Shown one piece after another: positions 1-12,659 of a DNA stretch of 64,000 nt. The DNA comes from Alosa alosa (taxonomy: Eukaryota > Chordata > Actinopteri > Clupeiformes > Clupeidae): assembly GCF_017589495.1 (NCBI RefSeq), contig NC_063206.1:19162480-19226479 (forward strand), in the 5' to 3' direction. Under the pieces are notes generated by a model. It saw only the letters and a program-made list of their open reading frames with translations, was not told where the DNA came from and did not search any database. How positions within the stretch are numbered: the first letter of the stretch is position 1; the number at the start of each line of letters is the position of its first letter. Made by a program: the position numbers and the translations under genes.

Positions 1-1329
1 AGAGGATTAATTTCATGTCTGGTCCATCATGCTGCAGAGTCACTGCACATAATCATCATCATCATCATCATCACCGCCATTGTCATGGTAACTCCCGAAA
101 AGTGGCCGATGACAGGACAGAGGCTTCGGACAGAATGGTGTGTAGTATGACAGGGAGATGAGTCCCGTGTTGTCTTCAGAACTCCACAGAGTCAATGCAG
201 TGGTCAGAGCATCTACCAGGAGGCCTCTGATTGTCGGATGAGTGGAAGATTATCCGGAATGCTCTGGTATGTGGTTGCCGTGGATACTGAGGTTAATAAA
301 GCACACATAAAGGACATACAATTATGTTCTCTGGCGAAAAAATCTCTGGCATTACTTGTTCATGGAGTCAGTAGTGGACACTGGAATGCTCTGGGTTGGC
401 AAGGCAAACAGCATGCTCAATCGCACTGCAAAGGGCCAATCAGATTTGGGGGTTTGGGGGTAAAGGAGACGTTCTTTCTTCCGCTTCCCGCCCGTCTCCT
501 CCATGTCTCACCGTGCCCCTCGCTCTCATCTCTGTTATCCTTACTCTCCACTCTCCTTTCTCTCATTCTTTAGCGCTCCCTCTCTCTCTCTCCACCTCCC
601 TCCCCATCCCTCTCTCTGTCAGTTCACTCTGTATCTCAAACCTTCCATCTCCTTCTCCCTCTCCCTCTCTCTTTCTCTCTCCCCCTCTCTGTCGCTCTCT
701 CTGCATCCCCCTCTCCACTCGTCCTCTGAGGCGGCAGCGGCAGTGGCGGCGGTGCACATTCCGTGGTTTGGCAGCCTCGTGGAGCTGAGTCCAGCCGTTT
801 CTGGTGCGGTGAGCACTCCTATTACGGGGGCCCCTCTGCTGCGCTTCGCACAACAATTATGGTCATTATTATTTCACAAAATGGCCGTATCCAGTGTTGT
901 GGTATGGGATGGGATGGTTTAAAATGTCAGATCCTGATTTTTCGGGCCGATACGTCACATTTTTTCCCCTTCCCTCTCTCTCTCATTTTATGCATCCTTC
1001 CTTTTTTCACTCTTTTTCTCTTTATCATATCTGCATGTTTAATTGTAGGAAACACTGATGGGCTCCCATGGTGACCATTACCCCGTCGCTGGAGGATGGG
1101 CTGTGGGCTGTGGCATTAGGGGGGCAGCTTGACCACTGGCATGGATGAGGACAGTGCCAGGCCCTTCAGGCCAGGGAAGAGAGGAGAAGAGAACTTAGGA
1201 GAACAGGAAGGAAGAATGGAGAGAGGAGAAGGAAAGGAGGAGGAAGTAAAGAAGAGTGAAGATGGACAGAGTCAAAGCCGGCCCAAAGGCAAAGTAGGCC
1301 AACTAAGCGGCCGCTTCGGGCACCCATGC

Positions 1330-1425
1330 TTGACGGAAGATGCAAAGAAAAGGAAAAGAGCTTCAGACTGAGCGAGGGGGAGTTTCGTAGAGAAAAAGCA
1401 TCAAGCTTGCCTGGTGTCCCTTTAT
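1330..1425 (-). repeat. Partial copy of TTAA-type MITE
   Basis: This stretch matches, in reverse orientation, the left part of the element at 18000-18345. It shares the segment around 'tttcgtagagaaaaagcatc' and ends in the same terminal sequence 'gcctggtgtcccttta'. Only one terminus is present, so it is a truncated relic. Confidence 0.6.
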
Positions 1426-1549
1426 GAGTTTGAATTGGAGGGGTTGACATTGGTAGCCCATGAGTCAGTGGTAGCCCATGAGACAGTGCTGATTCCCTAC
1501 AGAGCCTCTGGTCTTAGTCTTTGTGAGTGCACTGTGACCACACACACAG

Positions 1550-1613
<64 letters not shown>

Positions 1614-1715
1614 ATACACAAGCATGCACACACACACACAAGCATGGACACACACACACACACACACTTTCATTCTCTTACACACATACACACACAAGTC
1701 TCTTACTCACCCTGA
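1550..1715. repeat. (CA)n microsatellite cluster
   Basis: A run of about 30 CA units at 1550-1611 is followed by shorter interrupted CA tracts to about 1715. Confidence 0.95.
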
Positions 1716-1756
1716 CTCACACATTATGAACATATGACTGTGATTAGGCTCTACTT

Positions 1757-1789
<33 letters not shown>

Positions 1790-2082
1790 CTATAAATAAT
1801 TTTGTCTACACCCCGACCCTTTGTCAATGTCGGGGGAGGGTAGCGGAATGGTCCGGAGTGTTAATGCCACTGTTTTGGGGTGGTGCTGATGACATGCGGG
1901 TTTGGCGAGCTGCCGCTGGTGAGGTAGCGGAGCTGGCGGTTGGTCCAGCACACGTCAGGAGGTCAGAGGGCGCGTCTGCAGGGGCCTGGCCGTGAAACCG
2001 CTGGATGGGGTGGGGTGGGGTGGGGCGAATACCAATACACTCACTCAGGTGCCTCTGCCATCAATGGCAACATGTACAAGTA

Positions 2083-2086
<4 letters not shown>

Positions 2087-2162
<76 letters not shown>
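2087..2162. repeat. (TC)n microsatellite
   Basis: About 38 uninterrupted TC units. Such homopurine/homopyrimidine tracts can form H-DNA. No gene lies next to it. Confidence 0.97.
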
Positions 2163-2166
<4 letters not shown>

Positions 2167-2263
2167 CCTCCTTTTTCCAGCCAGTTTAGTTCAGTTCAAC
2201 AATCTTAACTGGAATGTAAAAAGGCAAATGACATAAATTATGTTTTATCATTAGTTAGTATGT

Positions 2264-2640
2264 TTATGATATACTAGCAACCTGAAAACTGTCCACATAG
2301 GTCAAGTTGACTTCACTGGGGGCAATTCTGCTTTGCTTGAAGGACAATGGATGCACAGATGGGCCTGACCAGTTCAAAATGTGCTTCTGCAGTCCATAAC
2401 CACAGGCTCCAGTACAAAGCTCTTCTTCCATAAGCTGTGACGCTGAGGCATCCGCTGTGTACAGGACAGGGAACAGACCAATCAAAAGCCCCCAGGAGAA
2501 GAGCTTTCCTGTGCCGGGCGTCCCTGAAAGGAAGTGTGCGGGAGAGGTGGCCCCGGTCAGGGCCCTCGGGGGACAGAACACCTGGGGTCAACGCAGGAAG
2601 GCCAGGCACGGGGAGAGATCCAGGTCTAGGTCATAAATGG
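2264..2640. other. GC-richer unique stretch, no gene recognised
   Basis: On the minus strand there is an open frame over about 2313-2609 with mixed, non-repetitive amino-acid composition. I see no family match and no clear acceptor/donor pair, so I do not call it an exon. Confidence 0.3.
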
Positions 2641-2721
2641 TACAGCACAGAAAATGTGAAGGGGGAGTACACATTACTCACTTACACTCTGACACACCCC
2701 CGCACACACACATGTGCATGA

Positions 2722-2724
<3 letters not shown>

Positions 2725-2783
<59 letters not shown>

Positions 2784-2787
2784 ACAC
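2725..2787. repeat. (CA)n microsatellite
   Basis: About 26 CA units followed by a short imperfect extension. Confidence 0.95.
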
Positions 2788-2812
2788 TCGCTGCCTCCCT
2801 GCCTAAATAGAC

Positions 2813-3490
2813 AGCTGGCTCACTAGACATGACTTTGGATTCCTTCCTACTTCCTACTATGTAAAGCGACCTTGGGTTTGAGAAAGGCGCTATATAAAAT
2901 AAACATATTATTATTATAATAAACTTATTATTGGATTGAATGTATCTTTTAAGAAGGAGCGCACTCTAGAATCTTTGGCTAACACTACGGTATGACGTTA
3001 GCAAAAGCTTGAACATTAACTAAACTACCTTACGGAAGCTACTGTAGAAGGCTAACGGTAGACAGTTGTTTGGCAGGCGACATATATCAGACCAGGCGCT
3101 ATATGGTTACAACAATGGTATAATGAGATAGTGCAGTATATATTTCTCGCTACAAATCTACAAATCTAAGCAAAATAATGTCACACAAATCACATTTCAA
3201 CAGATTCAGCAGCCATGTCATCTGCCATCTTTATTTACTTATTACAGCAGTTTGAGACATTGCCGCAAAGGATAATGGTAGTAGGAAGCATGGAGGGTGC
3301 ATCGATGCTGCCTTCAAAAATTACTGTTATTCGTGTAATTATACTTAGAAGGCAAAACAGTTTTTCGGTTTCGAACCGCACTTGCTGCCTCGCTCCCCAG
3401 TTAGATATCTTAAAAGGCACAGTTTTTGCCATTTCGAATAGAGCCAATAATTCATTCAAAGTATACACTGCTACGCAGGAGGAGTAATTT
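2813..3490 (+). mobile_element. MITE family A, copy 1
   Basis: This shares long stretches with 12287-12655 and 47219-47830, starting at 'cactagacatgactttgga', continuing through 'cactctagaatctttgg' and 'aacactacggtatga', and ending near 'tttcggtttcgaaccgcac'. An internal segment unrelated to copy 2 (about 3180-3340) is shared with copy 3, so copy 2 is internally deleted. No transposase frame is visible, so this is a non-autonomous DNA element. A tract rich in (ATT) units lies at 2895-2930. Confidence 0.75.
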
Positions 3491-4580
3491 GATGGCACAT
3501 TTCCCTCATTAAGATGTAAAGCAGCCATGGCCTTCCTCCCGGGACACTGTTTCAGTAAAGGCTCAGTGGAACCCCTCAACTGACCCCCAACTGAAATGTG
3601 AAGGAACATGTTTTCACACATTCTTTAAGCCTTGACACAATTTTCCACAACTACTTAAGTGCCTATAAATGTTCCTAACTTTGCCCAGTTAAAAAGAAAA
3701 AGAAAAAAAAAAAAAGTGCACAGACCAGCGTTTATCATTTGCTTCTTTAGACATTCCATCATTTTCTGTGAACACAATTACCCCAAAGATCAGATTAGAG
3801 AGGAGAGAGAGAGTTCAACGTTCACCTCCGAGGGAAAACTGACAAGTAAGAAAAAAAAACGAATCTTTTATGAGACACGTTTATTGCCAAGGAAGGTTGG
3901 TAACTTGATTCCATAAGGTCGAATAACAACAAACAAAGACCTCGGGCTACACTGTGTCAAAACAAGCACTTTTGCCGTGCACATCTCCATGCCTATACGT
4001 GTCTCATACAGTGGAGTCCATGCTCCCACACAGAAACGGTTCTTTTAACTCATGTATTGTTCAAACTGAAACATTATACCTGAATGCTGGAATGTGCTCC
4101 CTGGGAAGTTAGCATTTATGTACTGTGTGGGTAATCTCTACCTCAACTCTGTCTGGAGGGTTGGGAGGGTTTAGCCTGTGTGTGTGTGTGTGTGTGTCTG
4201 TATTTTGACTGTCTATGTATAACAGTTAGCATAATGTGCTACAGTTTTATGAGAAAGTTTGCAAGAATACATATGCTGTGTGCGTTTGCAAGTGTGTTTA
4301 AACTGCCATTTATACGTTATTGTATAAGTTGTGTATGTTTCTACATATTCTGTTTATGTGTATGGGTTCAGATGTGTATGTTTATGTATACAATGTTTGA
4401 TTCAGATATGTGTGCATCATCTGGGCGTGTATGTGTAAATGTAAATGTATATCAGTGTGTGTTTGTGTATGTGTCTACATATGTATCTACACGTGAATAC
4501 TAAATGTGGTATGGGAACTAGAGCCATGGGGCAGAATGCTTGGAATCTCTTCTCAGGAGGTGAACTTGAACCCTGCGGCA
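3490..4580. other. AT-rich DNA without a gene
   Basis: There is an A-rich run near 3690-3715, a short (TG)n tract at 4178-4198 and TG/TA-rich DNA to 4500. I see no gene or recognised element. Confidence 0.5.
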
Positions 4581-4589
4581 CACAGGTAA

Positions 4590-4760
4590 GCCTCACCTGG
4601 TCCAGGTGCATTATTACTCCCTCCTCCACAGAGGCAGTAGGTCTGGGGTGCAGCAGCCAGTCAGGATCCGGGTATCTCAACGTCCCCGACAGGCTCATTA
4701 ATGAGGCCCTAATGAGCTGTCAACTCAGCCGTCAGTCACACCTCACCTGTCACAGGTAGG
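4590..4760. promoter_or_regulatory. Candidate enhancer: E-box and TAAT cluster
   Basis: Non-repetitive sequence carries several CACCTG/CAGGTG E-boxes (around 4596, 4604, 4745 and 4752), a palindromic 'ctcattaatgag' near 4693 and a second TAATGAG at about 4710. Dense E-boxes with homeodomain-type TAAT cores in otherwise repeat-poor DNA are typical of vertebrate conserved non-coding elements. Conservation cannot be judged from this sequence alone. Confidence 0.3.
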
Positions 4761-4769
4761 AGAGAGAGA

Positions 4770-5815
4770 GAGAGAGTTCAAAGCTTTATAAAGAACCATC
4801 TTGTGGATGGAAGGACCAACAACAGCATCAAACAGTGTAGAAAATTAACACCTGTGACCTCTGACAATTCTTGCTATGCAGCAACAAAAGAACAAAAGAA
4901 AGAAAAACTCAAAATTAGGTCTATTTGGGATTGTGGTTGTCCTTCAAGCCTGCAGAGGGCGCAAATACAAACTGACATTTGTGAGTTCATTTTAACTCCA
5001 TATAACAATCACCAATACCAAATAAATAACACCTTTTTCTGTATTGAGAGAAAGATATATATATATATTTTAAATAATTTTTTATTTAATTACATAATAT
5101 TATGGAAATGTTGTCTGGCAACATGAAAAAGTATCTTGCTTGATTCTTGATCCAACTAAGGTTGCAGTAAGAGTGAAATCTAGCATTATGGGAAAACAGT
5201 GTTCATGTGCTCATTTCTCCAGGAGGGGTCGCTAAAACCAAAGGAAAGATGACCAATAAAGGGCAAAACAGAAACCTGACAACAGTATAAAAGCTTACAG
5301 TAAATCAGAGAGAACCATATAGAGAGAATGCCATATGCTGAAATATCACATACACACACATACACTTATAAACACTGCCTCTCCAAACACATCAAACATA
5401 TTCCTGAAAGGATAGAGATGTTTCCTCTGCCTCCTCACCTCACACCTCGGCCAGTGGCCCCAACGGAGGGGAAGTGAACCAGACCAGAGACTTTCTAATG
5501 AGGAGACACAGCACTCAAAAAATCCTCCATAGAAATGCATGGGGCTAGTTTGGCCGTTACTACACATCACACCCCTTCCTCGGCAAAATGTGAAGACATC
5601 TTGCCAATCATGTGTTGTGATCTCGCCTCTGGAGCAAGATTGGTGTCGTGAAGCCTTGCGCACGCGCATTTCTGCCGAAATGGATGCCCGACGAGTGCCC
5701 AAAAAGCGTTGCCATATGGCCACCGAGTGGAGGGACTTGCCTAAAAGGACTTTGACCAGACACAAGGACAAACAAGCATAGAGAGAGAGATGAGGGACTC
5801 AAAGAAACGCACCAG
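4770..5815. other. No gene seen
   Basis: Mixed AT-rich DNA with a short (GA)n tract at 4759-4775 and an AT repeat at 5056-5070. Several short frames exist, but none has coding character. Confidence 0.5.
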
Positions 5816-5817
5816 TG

Positions 5818-5852
5818 AGTGTGTGTGTGTGTTTGTGTGTGTGTGTATGTGA

Positions 5853-5899
<47 letters not shown>

Positions 5900-5994
5900 T
5901 GTGTGTGTGTGTCTGTGGAGAGTGTGTGTGTGTATGTGTGTGTGTATGTTTGTTTGTGTGTGAGAGAGAGAGTGTGTGTGTGTGTGTGTGTGAG

Positions 5995-6032
<38 letters not shown>

Positions 6033-6055
6033 TGTGAGAGAGAGAGAGAGAGTAT
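5818..6055. repeat. Compound (GT)n/(GA)n microsatellite
   Basis: Alternating blocks of GT and GA dinucleotides run over about 240 bp. Long Cys/Val or His/Thr frames here are translation artefacts of the repeat. Confidence 0.97.
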
Positions 6056-6059
6056 ATGT

Positions 6060-7610
6060 AATAATAATGCCTGTGCCATATCAGACATTGTGTGCCTAGC
6101 CCTGGGGGCAGACATGGGGGATGATGTTCAATCAAACTCCCAAGGTTTGCTTGGCCTCCCACCCAAACCACACTCCCTAACGCTACCATGGCCTAACATG
6201 AAAGAATAACATTTATACATTATACCCCTCCACCCTCTTTCCTTTTGAAATGTGTGCTTTCTGGAGAAAAGCGCTCTCTTGGTGAGGTTTGGCTTATGGA
6301 TGTCAAATATTTACCTTTTCTCTGGCGTCTATGTGTCAAGTTTCTCTTGCTGTGTTTTGGATTCGTCTGTGCTGGGTTTCCTTTAAGAGTTGTAGGCCAG
6401 GGTTCCCGCCCTGACAGAACATGTACGCTAATGGAGGGTTACAGTGGAGAATGGTGGCAGGGATGTAGCCAGATGGGTGGGCGAGGGTGGCATGGGTCAC
6501 CCCCCAGAATCCGATCGGCCACCCCAAGTACCACCCGACCAGAGATGTGATAGCTGGGCATGTCAGCATAAAACGTCTTCAAGAGTGATTTTCTTAGCCA
6601 AAACAAATGTTACACTTTGCTCTGATGGCCAAATTATTTAGGCTATATTTCTGGTCATGCATGCGACATTACATCTGTGTTCAGGGAGATTTATGAAACT
6701 CACCAGTAAAGTGGCAGACCTATCATTTCTTAACATGTGTGTATTTTTTCTAATTATAACTGTTCATTTGGGAATACATATGGAGATGCCATGCGTGTCC
6801 CATGTCACTGTGCTCAAGAGCTTCTTTTTATCTTATTGTACTGAAGTTGTTCTATTCGACAGAATTCTATTCTAAATTCTATTCTACAATCCTAATAGGC
6901 TACTGCTTTACTTCATGATACGTATTTCCCATAGACTGTAGGTATTTCCTTGTTTTATTACATCTACAAATGTGTCTCATACATTCGTTGTTGTTTTTTT
7001 TCCTCTTTACAGAAAATAAATAGTTTAGTTTTGTATTCATTTAATATTGAATCTAGGGATTTGATGTTAATGTTTTTAATTTTTTACATGTTGTTTTTAT
7101 GTGCCATCCTTCTCTGAGTCTGTGCCCCAACCTCATCCACTTTTTCTAGAACCTATGTGCATCATAGGCACCCAAATACATACTCACACACACAACACAC
7201 ATGCACGCACGCATACTCACACACACACACACATATTTATAATCTGAGAGTCCGAGTTCCATCCTCTGTTTCTTTCAGTTCTATTTTATCAAGTGGAAGT
7301 GTTTTGCCTAGAGGCCTTTGCTGTACAATAACATAAATGTTTCCTCTGAAGTTTCTCTCAGCACTCATTGACCATCTAGAAAACTTCCAGTAGAGGGTGC
7401 CGTAGAGCAATCTCCCCTTTTCATTTTAACCCTCTATCCTGTGTGTGCCCCAGACCCACCAGGGAGCACAGGCTCTCCTCTGGGTCCCATGGAGAAGCTC
7501 CAGAAATCTGGGACAGGGTGAGGCTGTCAGCCCAGGAATGAGACCTCTTTACTGCACTGATGCAAAAGGTTTCACACACTCATGGAAAGAATTTAAAAAA
7601 ATATATAGTA
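6060..7610. other. No gene seen
   Basis: Unremarkable AT-rich intergenic DNA, with a short CA-rich patch at 7170-7235. Confidence 0.5.
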
Positions 7611-7611
7611 T

Positions 7612-7898
7612 AAGTAAGTTTAAGTATATATACTCTTTTGATCCTGTGAGGGAAATTTGATCTCTGCATTTATCCCAATCCATGAATTAGTGAAACAGAC
7701 TCTGCACACAGTGAACACACAGTGAGGTGAAGCACACACTAATCCCGGTGCAGTGAGCTGCCTGCTACAGCGGTGCTCGGGGAGCAGTGAGGTGCCTTGC
7801 TCGAGGGCACTTCAGCCGTTCCTACTGGTCAGGGTTCGAACCGGCAACCCTCCGGTTACGAGTCCGAATCGCTAATCAGTAGGCCATGGCTGCCCCCA
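7612..7898 (-). mobile_element. tRNA-derived SINE, copy 1
   Basis: On the minus strand it starts with 'ggggcagccatggcctact', has a box-B-like 'ggttcgaaccctgacc', then the conserved 3' part with 'gagcaaggcacctcactg', and ends in a short 'tatatactta' tail. The same element recurs at 15421-15632 and 61424-61705. The tRNA-like head with box A and box B makes it a Pol III SINE. Confidence 0.85.
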
Positions 7899-8156
7899 TG
7901 TGGGAATGTCACAGGCTTTTATCATTTTACAACAAATATGTTATGGAAGAGTCCTGAAAATATGTACAATTCAACAAATCTCACAGTGATTTTTAAATTA
8001 TAACAATATGTAATTATTTCTTTAATAATGTTGTATGCACATACTGTGCCAGAAAGATGTCCGATCCATTACACTACATACTCCCTGCGAGAAAATATTA
8101 TTAAAAAATTTCTATAATTAGGGATTTCCTTGGTGATATATCATACAGTGAAACTG

Positions 8157-8157
<1 letters not shown>

Positions 8158-8212
<55 letters not shown>
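8158..8212. repeat. (GT)n microsatellite
   Basis: About 27 GT units. Confidence 0.97.
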
Positions 8213-8213
<1 letters not shown>

Positions 8214-8269
8214 AGAGATATCGAGACTTGAGACTTGACTTGTGACTCCACTCAAAAGAATTCAGACTT

Positions 8270-8496
8270 GACTAGGGCTTGTGCTAAATTTCATGCGTTT
8301 TCGATTATGTTAACCACCTCAAAATATTTGCCAACCACGGGATCAGTCACCTAAGGGGGCGCTAGCGAGTCCCTGGGCCACGCCCGGGGTCAAGCTCTTG
8401 TACCTAACTGCGATGCGTGACACCTGACGTGTGTGCCAAATTTCAAGAGTTTGCGACCATGTTAACCACCTCAAAAACAGGAAAGCAAAAAAGTGT

Positions 8497-8550
<54 letters not shown>

Positions 8551-8600
8551 CCTTACAAAAACAATAGGGCCTTGCGCCCTTTGGTGCTCGGGCCCTAACT
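8270..8600 (+). repeat. Dispersed repeat with (AAT)n
   Basis: Two related phrases of about 40 bp, around 'atgttaaccacctcaaaa', occur at 8307 and 8460. They are followed by 17 units of ATA/AAT (8499-8550) and a terminal 'gggccttgcgccctttggtgc' palindrome-like stretch. The pattern is that of a recurrent teleost interspersed repeat ending in a microsatellite. I cannot name the family. Confidence 0.5.
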
Positions 8601-9720
8601 AATGAAAAAGTCCAAAAGGACTTGAGCTGGTGGCACGTCCCAAGCCATGGCCAAAGCAATGTCCCAGGTATGGGTGGAGGCAGTGGCAGCCATGGTGGAG
8701 GGAGTTGGTGGAGTGGGTTTGCTCTGTGATGGTCCTGTTCCCCTTCCATGGATTGCTTGCTTCTTTGGCTACCTTCCACACCAGGACCTCCCCCTTTCTC
8801 TGTTCATACACATACACACACACACACACAAGAAATAGAGGGGGGGGCAGAAGGGCAGAAGTTCTGTCAGCCAATGAAACTACAGAAAATATTATTTTGA
8901 GGAATTTCAAGTGGCCTTTTTGACTTGATAAATTTAATGGTAACATATTGATCAGTTGCACATTACATACATGAGGCCTGTTGCTATTTTCGAGAAACAC
9001 ATTTTTATTAGCGTTTCAACTAAAAAAACTGAAAAACACAAATTCTGAAAAAAAAAAAATTCTGAGTAATTTTAAACTTTAATCTGTTTAATTTAAAGTT
9101 TAATCTGGGTGACCTTGCCAGAGTAGAGGTCAAAAACATACTCCACTAACCATTTGTACCATAGACTGTTTATATAGAAATGGACAGTGTGCCGTCTGTT
9201 AAGAGTGATGCGAGCGCTAGTCCAGAGCCCCCTGGTGGCTGGTTTCAGTACAATGCGTAACTCCGCCCATCTCCATGTATTTCAATGGACAAGTAGCCAA
9301 CTTTCCGTGTCACTTTTCTCACCTAAAACTATTTTTGCATCTACAACTTTTTATTCGAAAAAATAGTTTTCAAGATGCTTCAATACACACTATTTTTCTT
9401 TTCTCGCTTAAATGATTTTTTTTTATGTTATTTTAACAAATCTAAAAAGGGCGTGTTTACACCTATGATTGACAGCTGGCTGGCAGCAGACTTGACACTT
9501 TGTCGCTACCTTATTTTAACGACACCTGATATCGACACGTAATCTAACCTAAATAAGTCTTGCTGTTATCACCATTAGGCTATATCTTATCACAGTCTGA
9601 TTAAATACATATTGATAGTCATACATTGTGTAATTGTTTGTAAGAGACATCGTTGTTAGTTGTGACAGATTCTTAGTGAAAAAATATATGTGCTGTTCTT
9701 TTAGGGTTGCCACCTGTGTC
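8600..9720. other. No gene seen
   Basis: The stretch at 9160-9300 reads like a teleost interspersed repeat ('agccccctggtggctgg'), but I see only one copy in this window. Homopolymer A runs occur at 9045-9060. Confidence 0.4.
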
Positions 9721-9725
9721 TGACA

Positions 9726-9927
9726 ATTGATTGCTGAGTGTGTTGTAACACGCTCTGGAAATTCACAATTTCGTCGCCATTTAAAAAAAAAAAAAAAAAC
9801 ATAGTCCAGTATTTCTTTCGAAATTGAAATGAAGTTGTATGGACTGGACTATGTTTTTTTTTTTTTTTAAAACAGCTTAATTAAATTGTGAATTTCCAGA
9901 GCGTGTTACAACATACTCAGCAATCGA
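9726..9927. mobile_element. Foldback element (about 200 bp)
   Basis: Left arm 9726-9770 and right arm 9884-9927 are near-perfect inverted repeats (left 'gtgttgtaacacgctctgga', right 'tccagagcgtgttacaacat'). A second inner pair flanks the centre: A-run plus 'catagtccag' near 9797 and 'ctggactatg' plus T-run near 9844. It has no coding capacity. It is either a palindromic MITE or the fused ends of a larger deleted element. Confidence 0.75.
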
Positions 9928-9929
9928 CT

Positions 9930-12285
9930 CCTACGGACTTTCCCCTTAAGATGGCAGCAAAGATGGCAACATTTCAGGAAAGGTACTGGCTTGATGAAAT
10001 TCATTCTGGACTCTCTATCCGACCACATAAAGACCTCGGGATACTTCGGTTTGGCTTTAGGGACCCTCTACTCACTACCACGTAAGTGTTATGTTGTTTG
10101 GAACTGTAGAAGAGGTATAAAAATAGTGTTTTGTAGCGGCAAAATTGATATGCCCTGCTCACTTCCAGGCTACGAGTTTTGACTGAAATGGTACAATCGA
10201 ACTTTCTCAAAACACATCCGAATGACATGATTTTGATGTCAACTCAACGTATGTACCCCCAATAATCCGTAAATCGATCTAAAGCGCATTTTACTCCGGA
10301 TAATTCCTTTAAATTCTGAAAGGAATTGAGTATGACGACATCAGGCTAATAAGTGAGTGTACCAGTTGGGGAAGGAACAATGTGAGCAACGGCAAAATGA
10401 GTGAGTGGGTGAATGTATGACGACTCATGTAGTCATATCAATCCTGAGGAGTCCAGTTATAGTTAGACACAAAATTATAATGCCTCTATCTGTCGCTATG
10501 TTGTAATAAGGGACAGAAGAGCAGTGTGTGAGTAGGGTGACTATAAGTGATGGCAGTTGCAAATAGCAGAAACAGATCCAATGTCATCATTGTATGTAAT
10601 ATGTAAGAGAAATAAACACAATAATAGTAATAATAAAATAATAATACAAGCTTACACCTTGCAAAATCCTCAAATGTTTGGCCATTTTATGTCCTTTAAA
10701 CCATCTTTTGGAACTTATGACCTTCTTCTGGAAAACAGCGGTCACTGGACATCCAAGGTTACGCATCTTTGACCTGTAGCTTGCCTGAATACCCAAGCCA
10801 CACAGGCATTTCCTGATCCAGTCATCAAGCAAGGACATTTCTCAATACCTTTAACTAAAGAGGATAGAAACACATTTATAATATAAATATAAAGTATACA
10901 TTTATGAAATATACTTATTTAATACATGCACAAATGGTGCTAGTTAATCAAACGATTTTGACACCTAATTTAATTAAAAATTGACACATTATCTTACAAT
11001 CTACCAACAATTGCTACACAGCCCTGCTTGATGGTCTGACTGTCCCCTTGGAGGGAACACATTTAGAATTTCAACACCATGGAACAAATAAAATGTTCAA
11101 CCAACACCTGCTTAACAGGTGCGTAGCATCAGCCTGTCCAGATCTTGCACTGCTGTTAACTTGAGTTTGAGAAATACCACCACCACCACACATATCCAGC
11201 GCTGGCAATGACATTATTGAGAAAATAGTGGTGCTCCATTACTGACAAAATAAATCAACACGTTTCTAAACCTAACGTAAATGTGGCTTTTGCCCAACAA
11301 TGTCCGAGTTATGACCTGACCTAATCACTCACGTCCAATTTCTTTCCTTTTTACATGTGCCTTAGCCTATATTCTGAGTCTCCAAACAAATGTATTTTTG
11401 CAAACTCGGCATTGCTCAAGTTAAGTGTCAGTTGACTCCACAAGGGTCGGTGAAAACGGTTTGGTCTGCTGCATAACGTGTTCGGTTTGCTAGCTAACTA
11501 GCTAACGTTAAGGTGAACCATATTTCAGGCAAGATCTGTGTTCCAATTCAGTTAGCAGCTAGCAATTTGTAATTGTACAAACTTTAATGGGTCCACTGAG
11601 TTTCAACAACCTAAATTGTCTAACATTAAGGTCTATATTCATTTTGAAGTTATTCAATCAATTATGTCAAGGAGGTAATAAAAGTAAACTTTAAGATGAA
11701 CTTGTTAGCCAAGTTAACCTTATATTGGAGTAGCAGATAAAGTTAACGTTAGCTAGCTTGCTAGACGATTTCTTAAATATTCAAGAAAACAGCTCTATCG
11801 TGTCAAATAAGGCAATTAAAGACACTCCAAATTTCTAATGGTAAACTGACTGTCAATAGCCTGGCTAGCGCCACCACTTCTCAATGAGACGTGGTCTGGG
11901 AACCAAACGTTCATTTTCTCGTATTTGAAAAAAAATGCCCAGATCCGTTTATTGGGTGCCACGGATGTCTATCAAATGCGCCTGTGCATAGCTCATCATC
12001 GCCTTGCTTTCCCCCCTGTTCTGTGATTGGTTCCCTATCTCAGGCGAAAATTTGCTCCATGGTCTCCAGGCTGCCTTAGCAGCGTGAATCAAATCGCGCG
12101 CAAGGCAGCATGGGAACACCCAGGCTAGACTGTCAAATGACGCTTAATAATATACCACTTACCGTTAAAAGTCAAAACCGAAGGTTTCAAGTGCAGATCT
12201 CTTCAAGCCAACGGAACCGTTGGAGCAAAATGGAGGACAATTGTCTTTTGGCAGCCAAATAAACACATGCGCAGCACCGCCTCAG
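9930..12285. other. No gene seen
   Basis: AT-rich DNA, with several short 'gctagctaacgtta'-type motifs near 11490-11510 and 11740-11765. An AAT-rich patch lies at 10615-10640. Nothing coding was recognised. Confidence 0.5.
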
Positions 12286-12286
12286 A

Positions 12287-12655
12287 GCTGTCTCACTAGA
12301 CATGACTTTGGATTAAATGCATATTTTAAAAACAAGCGTAGCACTCTAGAATCTTTGGTTAACACTACGGTATGATGTTAGCAAAGGCCTGACGTTAAAC
12401 TAAATTAGCTTACGTAAGCTAGCAGGCTAACGGTATAAATTAGTTTTACGGCCGGCCGATATCTCAGACCAGACACTATTAATGGTTACAACAATGGCAT
12501 AATCAGATAGTAAATTGTTTATTTCTCATTTCTAATCTACAAATCTAAGCAGAATTTGTTTTTTCGGTTTCGAACCGCACTTGCTGCCTTGCTCCCCAGG
12601 TAGATATCTTAAAAGGCAGCAACTTTACCCGTTTCGAACACACCCATTGAGATAG
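12287..12655 (+). mobile_element. MITE family A, copy 2 (internally deleted)
   Basis: This aligns with 47265-47830 but lacks the middle segment found in copies 1 and 3. It ends with 'cccgtttcgaacacaccc', the right terminal inverted repeat of the family. Confidence 0.75.
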
Positions 12656-12659
12656 CAGA

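Larger units (their letters stand above)
1..2080. other. Gene-free, low-complexity left edge
   Basis: I see no supported gene in this stretch. It carries a (CAT)n tract near 50-75, a C/T-rich pyrimidine tract at about 545-720, a purine-rich stretch at 1180-1270 and the CA repeats listed separately. Open frames here are made of Ser/Leu/Pro or Glu/Arg runs typical of low-complexity DNA. The block at 1800-2030 is more GC-rich than most of the window and could hide an exon of a neighbouring gene, but I found no convincing splice-bounded reading frame. Confidence 0.5.

Noticed and set aside
563..922. Ser/Leu/Pro-rich and Arg/Glu-rich overlapping frames
   Set aside because: All derive from a C/T-rich tract read in several frames.
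1129..1371. 80-residue charged frame with a methionine start
   Set aside because: Purine-rich low complexity, and it runs into a MITE fragment at 1330.
1414..1737. Long His/Thr and Cys/Val open frames (also at 5608-6189, 17041-17504, 44015-44328)
   Set aside because: They are translations of CA/TG dinucleotide repeats, with no start context or splice signals.
2313..2609. Minus-strand frame with protein-like composition
   Set aside because: No family recognised and no credible exon boundaries; kept only as a note.
8417..8602. Poly-Ile frame and poly-Tyr frame on the other strand
   Set aside because: Translation of the (AAT)n repeat.
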